From NCBI GenBank assembly GCA_003999685.1, contig CP021228.1, forward strand, positions 930,001 through 994,000: DNA of 64,000 bases. Reading direction: 5' to 3'. The notes beneath the pieces are model-generated. The model had not been told where the DNA came from, did not search any database, and saw only the letters and a list, made by a program, of their open reading frames with translations. The position numbers were made by a program, and so were the translations under genes. Below are positions 1-11,560 of this stretch, piece by piece. The stretch comes from Taiwanofungus camphoratus (taxonomy: Eukaryota > Basidiomycota > Agaricomycetes > Polyporales > Taiwanofungaceae). Position 1 is the first letter of the stretch; every line of letters begins with the position of its first letter.

Positions 1-239
1 TGGACTTAGATGATCATTTCGAGGGGCTGCCACGGCATGTGACAGCAGGCGAAATGGAAGTTGCAGCACAGCCCATAGGACAGAGATCGATAGTCTCAAG
101 CAGAACCTTCTAACTAGCAGAAAAGAGTGGCGGTAGTTAGGGAAGAAACCCATCCTGCCATCCTGCTACCGTGCATTTGACAGTAATACGAATGCCTTTT
201 AAGAGTTAAGACAAGCCGAGGAACACGGCACTAGAGTGC

Positions 240-932
240 TTATAACATTGACTTACTCGCAGTTACCTTCTCGCCGACTGCTCTCCACCCACATTTAGGA
301 GGCTGGCCACAACGCCAGAACTCTCCTGCATGCACTTATAGCGCTCGTAGAGAACCTGGATAGATCTCGTAGTGTCGGAGATAAGTTGGTCTTCCGTAGG
401 CAGTCCTGGAGAATTAGAAGCTTGGAGAGGAAGTGCCCCGACGCCGGTTTGCCTGAGAATGTCCTCGAGTGCCTGAAGAGCCTGTTTCAGGGCAGCAACG
501 TCCGCTGTTGAAACCCATCAATGTCAACCGTAGCTTATGGCTTCAAGCTCGAGTAGGGAACATACAGGCCGTCTGAATTGGATTCGTTCCCGGGTGATAG
601 GCGTGTTCACTACAGTAGATATTTGACTTTTGTTCGTCAGTAAAGGTGGCTACAACTCACATTCCCCCCAAGGCACTCCTAGCTAAATTCTGCACCCTGA
701 TCACATGTCCCTGAATCAACTGCATGTTCTGTTTGAACGCTTCTGGGGAATTTGGGTCGATGCCATGGATAGATCCAAAACCTTGTAGTGACGCCCCAAC
801 GGAAGGAAATTGTTGATTGCCAATCAAAGACCCAGGCACGTCGGAATAGTTCAGAGTGTGAAAACTTTGAATATTACCGTACACAGAAGGGGAGTGATGC
901 CCAGTCTGCTGGTACGGAAGTTGGGACAGCAT
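240..932 (-). CDS. Unrecognised protein, 3' part unresolved
   Basis: I do not recognise this gene. The first block (932 to about 657) starts with ATG and encodes a Gln/Ser/Gly-rich stretch followed by an amphipathic segment (EAFKQNMQLIQGHVIRVQNL). It ends at a plausible GTGAGT donor. A second block (about 513 to 267) reads VAALKQALQALEDILRQTG, a likely coiled coil, and ends at a GTAACT donor. The phases of the two blocks do not join through one simple intron, so a small exon is probably missing between them. Coding may continue toward base 1. The short heptad-like helices suggest a structural or regulatory protein, but no function is proposed. It lies tail-on to the tRNA and GCN2. Confidence 0.4.
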
Positions 933-992
933 CTAAGTCGCTTGGCGTTGTGCGCATCCTTCCTTAATCAGAGGTGATGGCAACAAAAGATG

Positions 993-1073
993 TGGCCAAC
1001 GCCGGGATCGAACCGACGACCTTGGCGTAATCTGATATTAGCACCACGCTCTAACCAACTGAGCTAGCCGGCC
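993..1073 (-). tRNA. tRNA-Ile(AAT) with a 7-nt intron
   Basis: The reverse strand folds as a standard cloverleaf. The acceptor arms GGCCGGC and GTTGGCC pair (two G-U pairs), the D-arm reads TAGCTCAGTTGGTTAGA, and the T-arm contains GGTTCGATCC. The anticodon stem TGGTG/CGCCA encloses the loop CTAATA..A with anticodon AAT at 1037-1039. Seven extra bases (1029-1035, TCAGATT) sit one base 3' of the anticodon, the canonical place for nuclear tRNA introns. The discriminator base is A (993). This is the only tRNA I find in the window. Confidence 0.93.
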
Positions 1074-1342
1074 ATTAGAAGGATGAATGGTATTCATATC
1101 ATATCGAGAAAATCCACGATCCAAACAATAATATAAACTCCCTGCCCTACTCACAAATCCATTCAACTTCTAGGCCAATCAGAACACGAGATTGGAATAT
1201 GTAGGGCAAATTCGGCAACCCTCACAAATTCTTTGACATACTGACCATATTTCAATCAATATTTTACGGCCCTTTTACCCTCACCGATTGGGCCATGTCT
1301 GCCGTGTACAGGTTACATGATGGTTACATAGTCATAGACACC

Positions 1343-4300
1343 CTAAGACAGAACGAGAAGAAAAACGCGCTCTTCACGTACAGCAAATAAAAGGAGAAAT
1401 TTGTGACCATCCGTCTTGCGCTTGATAGCTGCGTCCCGAATTTGATAAGCATAGCCTGATTGCTGCGGGGGAAAGGCAGAGACTATAGCCTTCCAGGCAT
1501 CTTCCTCTGTAATCCAGGCAGAGTTCTTTGTCATCTCATCGAACACCGAGGTGGAAACATCAACGGCAAGGATGGGTAAGCCCGAAATAGCAGCATTCTT
1601 TATCTGGACACCCATGTCAAAAGCTGTCTCCGGTGTCAATCATAGCGTCTTGGTTGCGCGATAATACGCCACTAACCTCTATCCAAGAACATCTGTTTTG
1701 TCTGTTTACGCTGCTTCTTGGCGTCACTGGGTAGAATGAGCTGTACGTCTGAAGGCGTCGCAAGCTCTTTACCGGCATTTAGACTTTGTGGGCCGTCTGC
1801 AATGCTGTGTGCACCGGAAATAGAGGTATCGATGCGCTTCTGTTCCGCGATCTGCTGATGGAGAAAAGGGACCAATTCTTGCTTCGACACTTCCATAAGA
1901 ATAAATTCAGTGGACAAGTCCCGTTGGTTATGTGAACGCTCACCTTCATGTTCTGTCCCTTTGAGGACACTTTTCACCTTGAATGCAAGTTGATCCCGGC
2001 GTGCCGACCTTACTCGCGGATAAACGATGAATCTACGGAGTAGCAGGTGAGCACGTCGCGAATTACAGCCCTGCTGAAGTATTTACAGGATTCCTTCTCG
2101 CGAGCAAATATCGATGTGGTTCTCATGCTCCGTGTCAGGTAAACTCGATTCATACATCACATCAGCACTGATCTTATGTTGCCAAAGTAATGCTGCTACT
2201 TCCAGCCGGTCGGCCAGGTATCCAGCTTGGTAGTGGACAACATAGACATCACATCGCCGAGGGCTCCAGTATCCAAAGGAGCGCTGCTCCTTGAGAAGAG
2301 TCTTTACAGATGCACTCTGAAACGCTGCTAGAGCAAGAGTAATTTTGTCTATAGCGATTTGGACTGCAACAGCGCAAAGGGCATCTGACTTCGCTTTTGG
2401 AGTAGACAAGCGAGAAATCAGGTTGTCGTAACTTGTGGCAATGTAAGATGAGGGCAAGACTTAAAACAATGCCGCTTACCGTCCACCGGCAGCGATTATG
2501 TCCGACCGCTTCTTGCATCTTACCACTTCGAAACAGACGCCGTCCTTGAAATACCGGTTTGGATGACTCATCATAAGCGGTCGAAAGAATACCTGTCGAG
2601 TGACTCCTGACGCATTGGCAAACTGGATGGTACTCTTCACCTCTTGTATGTAAGGGGATAGGAGAGATGTCAATTGGGGTGAAATCTTTTCTAATCTTGC
2701 AAGAAGGGCATCAACATCGTCGTCTTTTAGATGAATATTTCAGCTGAGACACCAAGAAAAGGACATTGGAGCACTGACCTGTCTCCGTCAACACCTCCAG
2801 TTCATCTGCCACACTTCTCGGAATTCCCTTGCGGAGTAGCATGGAACGCTTCTGTGACTGCGATGGCTTGTTTTGGTTTAAAACCTCGGTCGCAGCACTG
2901 CCAAGATCGGCCGGGACGCGGTTCAATGCGATTTCGAGTACTAGACATAACTTGAGAAACACCCTAAACAGGAATGCAGAAGGACTGACTCTTGGAGTGT
3001 GAGATATGGATCTCATACTGCTGTCCAAGATTGGCAAATTTGTTGAGGCAATCATTGACGATTGAGATGGCTTCCGCTGCAGCAGCACTCGGTCCCGTGA
3101 GCAGATCTGGTGTTATAATATCGAACACGGCCGCCTTCGACACCGTGGGGTGTCCGGCGGTGACACTAGATATGTGATCAAAGCCTGGTCCAGAAAAGCT
3201 TGAAACTGGGGTTAACATACGTAGGATGATAGGTATCGCCAATATGGTATCGCTTGATTCTCCTAATGTCGTCTCGAGCAGCTAATCGAGCAAAAGGCAC
3301 TAACGCGTTGTTGGGCAAGGTGACCACTTCCCCGTGCCTATCCAGGAACAATGCGCGATTACGATCCTCGTCAGGGTTTGTTGTTGGCATCAGGAGAGGA
3401 GGTTCCATATCGACAGCTCCATGAATCCGGAATATCTCGACTAATCGATCAATTACTATACCGTTAAGAGCCGCGTGTTCAGGTAATCCTGCTGTGAGAT
3501 CATACAGCACTCTGCGGGCCGGCTTCGAGGACTGGTTAAACAAAGTAGAGAGGACGGCTTGTAGATGAGGCGAATCCGGCTTGGCTAGCACAAACTCATC
3601 AGTAAAGTGATTACCATGCATAACTGGCGCTTACACATCATTTTCAGTGCACCTTTGAAATACTCGTCTTCTAGCCGTGGTGGTAATAAGGAACTCTGCG
3701 ATAGCTCTAGGGCAGTCGGACGATCATTGGGATTGTGCTGAAGGAGCCATGTAATGACTATGTCATTGCATCAGCACACCGTCAATCAAGGACAACAAAA
3801 CTAGTCACTTTGTCGCTGTCTGGCTCGGTGAGGTTCCCAGCTAGCAGGGAAGAAAATGCCGGGTTTTCTGAGATCCTCGAGAACAGCAATGCGCTCCGCT
3901 CCCGTGGAGAACATGTAGTTCATCTCGAAGAAAACAATCTGTGGACACAACAATTCTCACAATCGTTCATCAAGGGGTCGGTGCTTACACTCACGCCAAG
4001 ACTATACATGTCCGCCTTAGTGTGGGTACGTGGACCGCCCCTAGAAGATTGTACTTCTGGAGCAATGTAGAGCCTCGTTCCGACATCTATTGCGGATAAA
4101 ATATGATGAGACCATGGCGGGAAAACAACATACGCCTAAGATTACCTAGAGTCATGTCAGTCTCGAGTGCCACGGAATGTGTAACGTCTGAGGGGTCGAC
4201 CGCAGCAAGGCTGGAGGTTGCAAGCCCAAAATCGCCGACTTCTCCGGATCAGCTCCCGTCATCTCTACACTCAAGATGCAATTCACCTTTACAATCACCC

Positions 4301-7300
4301 TTGCCATCTGGATTTCATTGAGTCAATGTACAATACACAGATGGATTGGATGCTCACCAATGAATATGTTGGTGAGCTTGATATCGCGATGCAGCTAATC
4401 ATGAAGCACAATAAGCTCACGTTAGAATTCAATTGATGGCGCACATACAATTCCGAGACTGGACATGTGGACAAGGGCATCAACAATCTGCTGGAATAGG
4501 CGCCATGCTTCACTTTCGGATAACCCTTCTGCGATTCTCTGCGCTGGAAACTTAGTGACAACAGAACAGATCATCTTATCGCACAGACCTCTTTCAAAGT
4601 CTGACGCTCCACAAATTCCTGCAAAGAGAAATTTAGCTTACAAGAGGCGGCTTCAACGAGTAATGAGTAATGATCACCATTTGGATATACAAAGTTCGAG
4701 AGACTGTGGGTGGTGGCGTCGTAGAACCCGAGTTTGCAGAGCCGAAGATGTCTGCGAATGCATCATCACTATCGGAGGTGTCATTACCATTCTCCTCTAC
4801 AGTGGCGGAACCCGATCGCGTGAAATGGATGCTGGGGAAAGAGTGCCGGCTTTCAGATCCTACATCATCCCAGTCGATGCTAAAAGGGTCAGCGGATCCT
4901 TCTCCCTTCGACTTCGAGTGAGGAACAGAAGTCATCCCATCAGTGGTTGCCGTTTCGCGATCAGACTCGGATGACGCTGCAGTGGATGTAGGCTCAGAAG
5001 TCTCGACCCATGTCGTATAGTACCGAACTATGAATCGATGATTGAGACGGCTTAGGGCGTTGACTTCTCGAAAAATCTTATTGTCGCTCTGACTTGCTCG
5101 TAGTCTGATCTTCTTAACTGTATGGGAAGGACAGTCTTTGTCATCAACAATCGTGTTAGCATAAAGTATTGACAAACCTGCGTATACCCTATTATCGATC
5201 TTGTTCCGAGCCTTGACAACGGAACCAAAAGCACCTCGCCCCTAGAAAGTAATGACAAAGTCAACAAATATTTAAACAAAGAGCACATGATCTACATACC
5301 AGAAGCTCTAGTTCTTCCCAATCCTCTTTCCACCTACTGGTATGTCTTGTCTTGAGAGGTGGGGCTCTGAAATAGTCTGTCTCTGGAGAACCGTTGTATG
5401 CCTGGAACATCGGAGTCTTTGGACCTGGAGTGCGCACCGAACCTGAAGGACATACTTATGTAGCCGACTCATAAGGACCAATCAAAAGCAGACATAGCTC
5501 TACCTGATATAGGGATTACTGGTGTACGCGGATTCGCCGCTTCAAGCTGCCGCTTCATGAGGCCTGCAAGGATAGTGAGACACGAGATCGGATGCTTCTT
5601 GTTTGGGAGGAGCATGTTCACAGCTTGTTGCTGCAATATTGGTGATATGGAAGCTGCAAAAGGCAAAACTGCTTGGCTGTAACCGTTGGCTCAATGGAGT
5701 CGTAAGTACACACAATTTCGCAGAGCCGAGTGGACATCTGGGAACCTCTCCATGACGTTGCGGCCCATTAACATTTGGAGAAGAATAATCCCAACAGCAT
5801 GTATGTCTCGAGTTTTGGTGTACACTAGAGGAGAGTCTACCGCATCGCTCGGCAGCCTAAGCATATCCGGTATGAGGAAGTGTCAGCTTTAGATTATCGC
5901 AAGCGTCCTAATTGAAGAACCGACCAGCCATCAGGTATGGGAGATTCTTCCATCTTCGGGTCGATGTTGAATCCGAACGGGTTCGACCGATGTAAGTCGA
6001 GGAGCCGAACGTAGTATCCGACCTTGTACAACTTCACCATCTTTGATGATCCTCCGGTCTCACGCGGCATGAGACCTACACATTTGGTGGTCAGTCCTGA
6101 TGCATAATGGTGTTAATAGAAGCTTATAAAAAGGGAATGTCTTCTAGCAAATACCTTGGTGAATAACATCATTGCTATGCAATATGAGAAGTCCAGAAAG
6201 AATTTGTTCTAAGTAATCCTGTGATGTCGCATGCATGAATCCTAGTTGTTTCATACTTATGGTAACCACAATATACCGATGCTCGATCCTCTCGCAACCA
6301 ATCACAATCTTCAAGCACATCCTGTAGCGTTACTGCAGGTCGTTGTTCAGTGAGAACCAACAGATGCGGCGAATCGTTAGACTTTGGGGTTGTGAGCTTG
6401 ACCGCTAGCACAGCAAGGAGGTTAGGATGACGAATGCGAGTTAGGCGCTGTATCTCGCTTTCCAGCTGCTTCAGCTTCTTTCGGCCTGACTCGACGATCA
6501 GGGAGGGCAGGATAAGAATAGGTATATATTTGCTCACCCTGGGTAGTTGAATAGTATGAGGAGACAAAGGTGATTGAAAGCAGCTCCAGCGGCACCGTGG
6601 CATGACCATGTTCACTCCCTGGCTCCGCCTGATACATCGTACCTAAACAATCTATTCGATCCTAGTTAGTCATACAGTAGTGGGCAAGCTTTGTAATGCA
6701 TACCTTGCCGCGGATGAAAGAGCTTGACCCTGTTGAAGCTGACTCCCTTCCATTCGATCTCCTGATCGAATGTCTCTGTTAGTGTGGCATCCTCCGAGGG
6801 CGAAAGTGGCATCTCCGTCGCGTCCGACATCGCTCTTTTGCGTGCCTGTTGAATCCGCTCCCGCTCAAGCTGCTGTCGGCATGCATCTGCCCTGATCTCT
6901 TCTTCAATTTCCTGTGCCAGCTGCGCAGCCCGCTCTTCCTCCTGCTCCGCTTCCTCCTCCTCTCGCTGTCTCTTGGCCTGACAGACTTGTGAGAGCCGGT
7001 TGGAATATATAACATGATAAAATCTTACGCGTTCCTCCTCAGATGCGCGCTTGCTCATCTCTGTAGCCAGGGAACCTGCCACCTCCGCTGGTGGGACTAC
7101 GTTATTGGCAATCCAGTCTTGCGCAAAGGTGATGACCTTTGGGGAAATGGAAGGGACGGAAAGTTAGTCGGAGGGTGGTTCTACAGCATGTTGCAATAGA
7201 ACGAACCTGGAAGACCATTTCGGCCCCTTTATTCCGCTGGGCCTCGGTATGTATGGTATGGGAAAGCTTCGTGACTTCGTTAGCCTTCAGACCTCGAATA

Positions 7301-7707
7301 GGTTGTTGAATGGTGAATGTCGGGCATGCTATCATGGGATAAGTCTTTGGAAATCTGTGTGCATGCGTTCAGCGAGGCGGAGTCCATAACCAATTGGCAC
7401 CGTACTTGATGTGAAGATGAAAATAGATCTTGTTGGCATGTTCTTGTTCGGGATGGGACACTTTGATGATGAATTCGGGCAACCTGGGTGCTCCCTGACA
7501 GGATGAACCTAGAAGTCAGCAGTATAGGAACAGGCTGGGAGACGTCGATCTCACCTTCCAAGCCTTCGGAGGGGGGCATTCAATGAAATCTTCATCGTAT
7601 ATACTCTAAGACAATGTTAGACGACGAGATATCTCCGAGATGATGCGACGATCATACCTTGAGCGCAGTGATCTCCAGTTGTTGGCGTTCCTCTTGAGAT
7701 TCCATGA
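1343..7707 (-). CDS. GCN2: eIF2-alpha kinase GCN2
   Basis: Amino-acid-starvation kinase that phosphorylates eIF2-alpha when uncharged tRNA accumulates. All five GCN2 regions occur in order. The start is MESQEERQQLEITALKSIYD at 7707, opening an RWD domain (GCN1-binding, to about 7270). A Glu/Arg-rich charged coiled coil follows (about 7060-6700), then a pseudokinase (about 6600-5500). The true kinase has a glycine loop GRGAFGSVVKARNK (about 5240), a long acidic Ser-rich insert (about 5000-4700) typical of GCN2, HRDIK at 4377-4391 with KLTNIFI, and DFG at 4225-4233. A HisRS-like regulatory domain (about 3640-2500) and the C-terminal ribosome/dimer domain (about 2450-1343) complete it. Many short introns interrupt the gene, so exact exon edges are approximate. 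Nothing looks broken, and the product should act in the cytosol. Confidence 0.93.
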
Positions 7708-8774
7708 CGGTGAAGACCAACAAGCAGTCGACTTGTTGCTTGAGGAGGGGAGGGCCCTGTGGACCTCGGCAGCTCAAGCCTGCATCGCTCTTTTTCGTGA
7801 ATGAGTGCGGTAGTAGATGTAAAGGAGAACAAAGCGCATGATGCCCTCAGTTGCCGAGAGTCATACAGAGTCATGCACGCGACCAGCGCGTTTCGAGCAC
7901 GCCCTCGGCTAATTCCAATCTGGTTGAGGGCATGAATCTAACCGTAAAACTTAACACAAAGCAGCAAATGGCAACACTATTTATAATGACAAGAACCAAT
8001 GTAAGAATGCACGCAATGTTGCACCTTATGCCCAAGACAGCTCTTTAGAATCAGTCATTAGCCTTACAGTCAGGCTTACGACAACCTTCTTTTGAAAAAG
8101 CCGTCACGAAGTGTCACACGTCTCGTGATTGGTGTGACTCGTCCAAGGGACAGGCATAAATCGGACTTAAGACACGGAGTCAAAAACCTACAGTAGGTAT
8201 TGCTTATTTTGAGTGTATGTCATAGTTGTACCACACTATAACGAAATGTATCCTTGGAAGAAATTCCCGTTAACTGGAAAGAAATCCCTCCCTACCAATG
8301 TCTCGGCATCTGCCGGTGCATGTGTGCGAGTAGGCTAGGCGCTCAAAGCCGGTTGCAGACCATCACCTTCGCAACATATAAGCCTTTTGAACTGTACAAG
8401 TATGGTCAATTGGGGTGGTATCGACACGGCGCCCAGATTCCCATTGAGGCGCTCCCTCTACATCTGTGCACAACTTAGTGATATGCGTACATGACGGCTC
8501 TGCTTATTTATTGACTTTACATCTACTTTTTAATCGAGTCCGATTTCACCTCTGACACACGATTATAACCTCAGGCAATCCTTTGGTGTCTGGAAGACGA
8601 AGAAGCATTTGGCCGCAACAATACTTAGCCATTATGTGTCGGTAGAGCTAATAGTACTAAAAGCCAATTCTCGGAAGAGTCTGATTTATAAGGAGACGAT
8701 GACCACGATATAGCTGGATATATGTTATTGGGTTCTATGTCGTACAGTTGGAGATATGTTTGTCGCCGCTATTA
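7708..8774. other. Intergenic, 1.07 kb
   Basis: This stretch holds the GCN2 upstream region (right of 7707) and the 3' flank of the next small gene. It has short ORFs with no coding character and no repeat or RNA that I can recognise. Confidence 0.5.
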
Positions 8775-9236
8775 TTACGGTGTACCAGTTCCAGTCGGAT
8801 TAGACGCGCTGTTGGCACCCGTTTCGCCACGAGCCGGCAGTGGAGGTGGTGCAGTGCTTGTAGCAGTGGCCTGCCCTGTGGGTGCTGCACTGGTCGATGT
8901 ATTGTCCGCGTAGGCCGAGCCTTTCACCTCTGCAATCCCTGCTCGAGTCTTCTGTGCTCCGACGTCGGTCTCGGTGTGGTGACCACCGGTGCCAGTCGCT
9001 GAGTCAACGAAATCCATCGCACTGCCTCGGATGCAATCTCCGGCACCTGAAGATGTGGTTCGATGGGATAAGCACCTCGTTCAACACTACGAACGCCCAC
9101 CATACCTTCTACGGTGTACCATGCGCCTCTGAAGCTGGTCAGTCTTGATCTAAGTTATTGTAATGATAACTTACTTCAACTTGTCCCCGAGTGTAGTACC
9201 AACGCTGTTCCCACGTCCAGTGTTGCCGTCAGACAT
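8775..9236 (-). CDS. Small Gly/Thr-rich protein, paralog A
   Basis: Three exons: 9236-9175 (62 nt), 9128-9106 (23 nt) and 9046-8775. They sum to 357 nt (118 aa) with consensus GT/AG ends and phases 2 and 1. The protein starts MSDGNTGRGNSVGTTLGDKL, then has KGAWYTVEGAGDCIRGSAMD, a short acidic/His stretch and a Ser/Thr/Ala/Pro tail. It has no signal peptide or membrane segment. It aligns with the gene at 11561-12381 through the block KGA-x5-G-x-GD-x2-RG-x3-D-x-VD, and the first two exons have the same lengths and phases there. That shows the two are duplicates. The composition resembles hydrophilic stress/LEA-like fungal proteins, but this is only an impression and the function is unknown. Confidence 0.72.
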
Positions 9237-9813
9237 TATGGTGTATCAAAGCTGTGTGAATCTGCTGAATGAAGGATTTGGTTCAAGTTGAGGTTCATGT
9301 TCATATTCTTTCTTGTTCACTTTTATACTAGTTTGGTGTCAGCCCCACTGCGATTCTCGAGTGGTGACAACTGGCGCAGTAGGCCTCGAGTGACGTCATG
9401 AGTGCATCGGGTAGCATGTGAAATTTCCTGTCACATTGCGTTACGACATACGGCTGCGTGACAGAAACTCCTTCATCTTGACAACTCCCAAGGACCGAAG
9501 AGTGGATATTTGCAAGCTGGTGAGTCTTATATGTCGTAACAAATTACCATGTTACACTGATTTTGATAATATTCAAGGTCAGCGTCCAGCGTAAGTGCTT
9601 GAAGACTAGTTTCTTGACTCGGAAGCGGCGGCGGCAACGTCTGAGTGAGGATTCATCTTCCCGTATTCAATGCCTACATGCCGATTATGGGTGCTCCTCA
9701 TAGCCATAGCCCTGGTTACAACTAGGCTCTTTGAAATATCTCAGGCTACTATCACAAGCTACATCATCCGTGACTTTCAAGGCTAGGTCCGATCTCTTGA
9801 TTATACAAGCCGC
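9237..9813. promoter_or_regulatory. Divergent promoter, paralog A / methyltransferase
   Basis: This 577-bp spacer lies between two divergently transcribed genes. It must hold both promoters. No TATA pair or operator stands out, and I see no ORF of interest. Confidence 0.4.
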
Positions 9814-11073
9814 ATGACCGTACTCAGCCCTCCAACGTCCTGTCTGCCTCCGATTGGCGAGATTCAGCATTGCCATACTGAGGATCTCACCAAAGCCCTC
9901 CGCTACATCCGCTTGATTTACAACCCGGAAGTACGCGGCATTCGCCGCATAGGCCAACAACGAAGGCCAAAGAGAGTGCTTTCTTCTGCTCTGTCGACGG
10001 ACCCGAACTTGGATGTTCTACGCTCCGATGCTTTTGAGCGGGCATACTGCATCAGATGGTTGACCGCCCTGGTGTCCAAAGCATATCGTCTCTTAGATGA
10101 CAGTGACGGCTTGGAATTCTCTGCCACTGCCGAGAAGGAAGCTCTTATTCAAGATGCTGCATCACTGCTTGCCATTTGTGCTGGGACGGCCTCCGCCGGT
10201 ACGATCACACGTGTCTTCCGATTCAGCCACGAGCCTGCGCAGGTCGAGATCCAGCTAACAGATGCCCCGCTAGAGAATCAGGACTACTCGAGCGTCGGCG
10301 CACAAACATGGGGAAGCGCGTGTTTACTCGCAGAAATACTGGAAGAATCTCCTGAGAAACTCGGACTGGGTGGGGGCTTCGCTGAAAATCCCACTAGGCT
10401 GAGGGCCTTGGAGTTAGGTGCGGGTACTGGGCTGGTCAGTTTGACTTTGGCGAAGTTATTGGAGTCCCGAGCGTGCAACACCTTGTCAGACCAGACTACG
10501 ATTATCGCAACGGATTTCCACCCATATGTGCTTGCTAACCTTCGCAGCAACGTCGAGACGAACTTTCCACAACAATCTAGCTCAGGTTCTGTTTCGATCA
10601 GCGCTCACTTTCTCGATTGGTCACAGTTCCCTCAGTCCATCAAGGATGTGCCGCCATTTGATGAACCTTTCGACCTTATCCTGGGCGCTGACATCATTTA
10701 CGAAGTGCAACATGCTCGTTGGATCAAGACATGCATCGAGAAGCTCCTTCGCAGACCTCACATTGCAGACTCTTGCCCCACAATGTCAGCAACCTCGCGG
10801 TTTCATCTCGTGATCCCACTTCGTCCCACACACACAATGGAGTCTAACACGATCGAAGAGGTGTTTCCCTTCGCTACGGCATGTCAAGAGTCTATGCAAG
10901 CTGTTTCGAATGCAGCGGAGCTGCAACTGGTTATCATGTCGAAAGATATTATTACCTGTGAAGTAGATGGTGATGTCAGGTCTAGAAACGGCGTTGGTGC
11001 TGAAGTGGACTACGTCTACTACACGATAGGCTGGTTCCATAATAGCTCGTGTGATCGCAGCATCAAGCTATAG
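9814..11073 (+). CDS. Family-16 SAM methyltransferase (EFM/METTL21-like)
   Basis: Intronless 419-aa protein of the Methyltransf_16 family, whose fungal members methylate lysines on elongation factors and other proteins. The N-terminal 150 residues contain a helical segment with FERAYCIRWLTALVSKAYRL, as seen in EFM2/FAM86-type enzymes. The Rossmann core shows the specificity-type entry QTWGSACLLAEIL, motif I ALELGAGTGLVSLTLAKLL (about residues 195-213), the acidic post-I site ATDFHPYVLANLRSN, and the family motif DLILGADIIYEVQHARW in place of an NPPY. The substrate cannot be read from sequence. It sits between two paralogous small genes on the opposite strand and shares its promoter with one of them. 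Having no intron is unusual in this intron-rich window. Confidence 0.85.
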   Translation: MTVLSPPTSCLPPIGEIQHCHTEDLTKALRYIRLIYNPEVRGIRRIGQQRRPKRVLSSALSTDPNLDVLRSDAFERAYCIRWLTALVSKAYRLLDDSDGLEFSATAEKEALIQDAASLLAICAGTASAGTITRVFRFSHEPAQVEIQLTDAPLENQDYSSVGAQTWGSACLLAEILEESPEKLGLGGGFAENPTRLRALELGAGTGLVSLTLAKLLESRACNTLSDQTTIIATDFHPYVLANLRSNVETNFPQQSSSGSVSISAHFLDWSQFPQSIKDVPPFDEPFDLILGADIIYEVQHARWIKTCIEKLLRRPHIADSCPTMSATSRFHLVIPLRPTHTMESNTIEEVFPFATACQESMQAVSNAAELQLVIMSKDIITCEVDGDVRSRNGVGAEVDYVYYTIGWFHNSSCDRSIKL

Positions 11074-11560
11074 ACGATCGTGTATACTAGAATGTTGTTT
11101 ACCTAACTCTTGAGGGCATCGCGGTGTGTCTCTGGAATTGCTATCTGGTCCTGCCTTACAAATAACTCTATCTCTTATACTCCCGGGTATAGAGATATAG
11201 AAGTAACTCCGCAGACAGACGCATGAATGGCCATCTCGAAACTATTTTTGTCTCCAGTTCTCTATCACAGTTGGCAAGATGTTGGCTGGTTTGATGTGAT
11301 GAAGACCTTTGAATCTAACAATTGAAGCTGTTTTTGATCAAGGGGATCCCTTTCACGCAACTTGAAGCATCCCGCGCGCTCACATTTGTGTGCTCCACTT
11401 CATATATGCAGTCATACCGTGCTAATGTACAAATGGGACAATGAAATCAATGGTAGTATTGATAGCCGGCATCGGATGTGCTGCCAGGAACACGTCTAGG
11501 AGGTGCGAATTGTATCAATCCGTCGACCAGAACTCGCGACGTACTTACAGTTCAGGGTAT
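11074..11560. other. Convergent 3' spacer with imperfect palindrome
   Basis: Spacer between the tail-to-tail methyltransferase and paralog B. Around 11168-11200 is an imperfect palindrome centred on CCCGGG (arms CTATCTCTTATAC and TATAGAGATATAG), which might serve 3'-end formation for both genes. Nothing else is seen. Confidence 0.4.
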
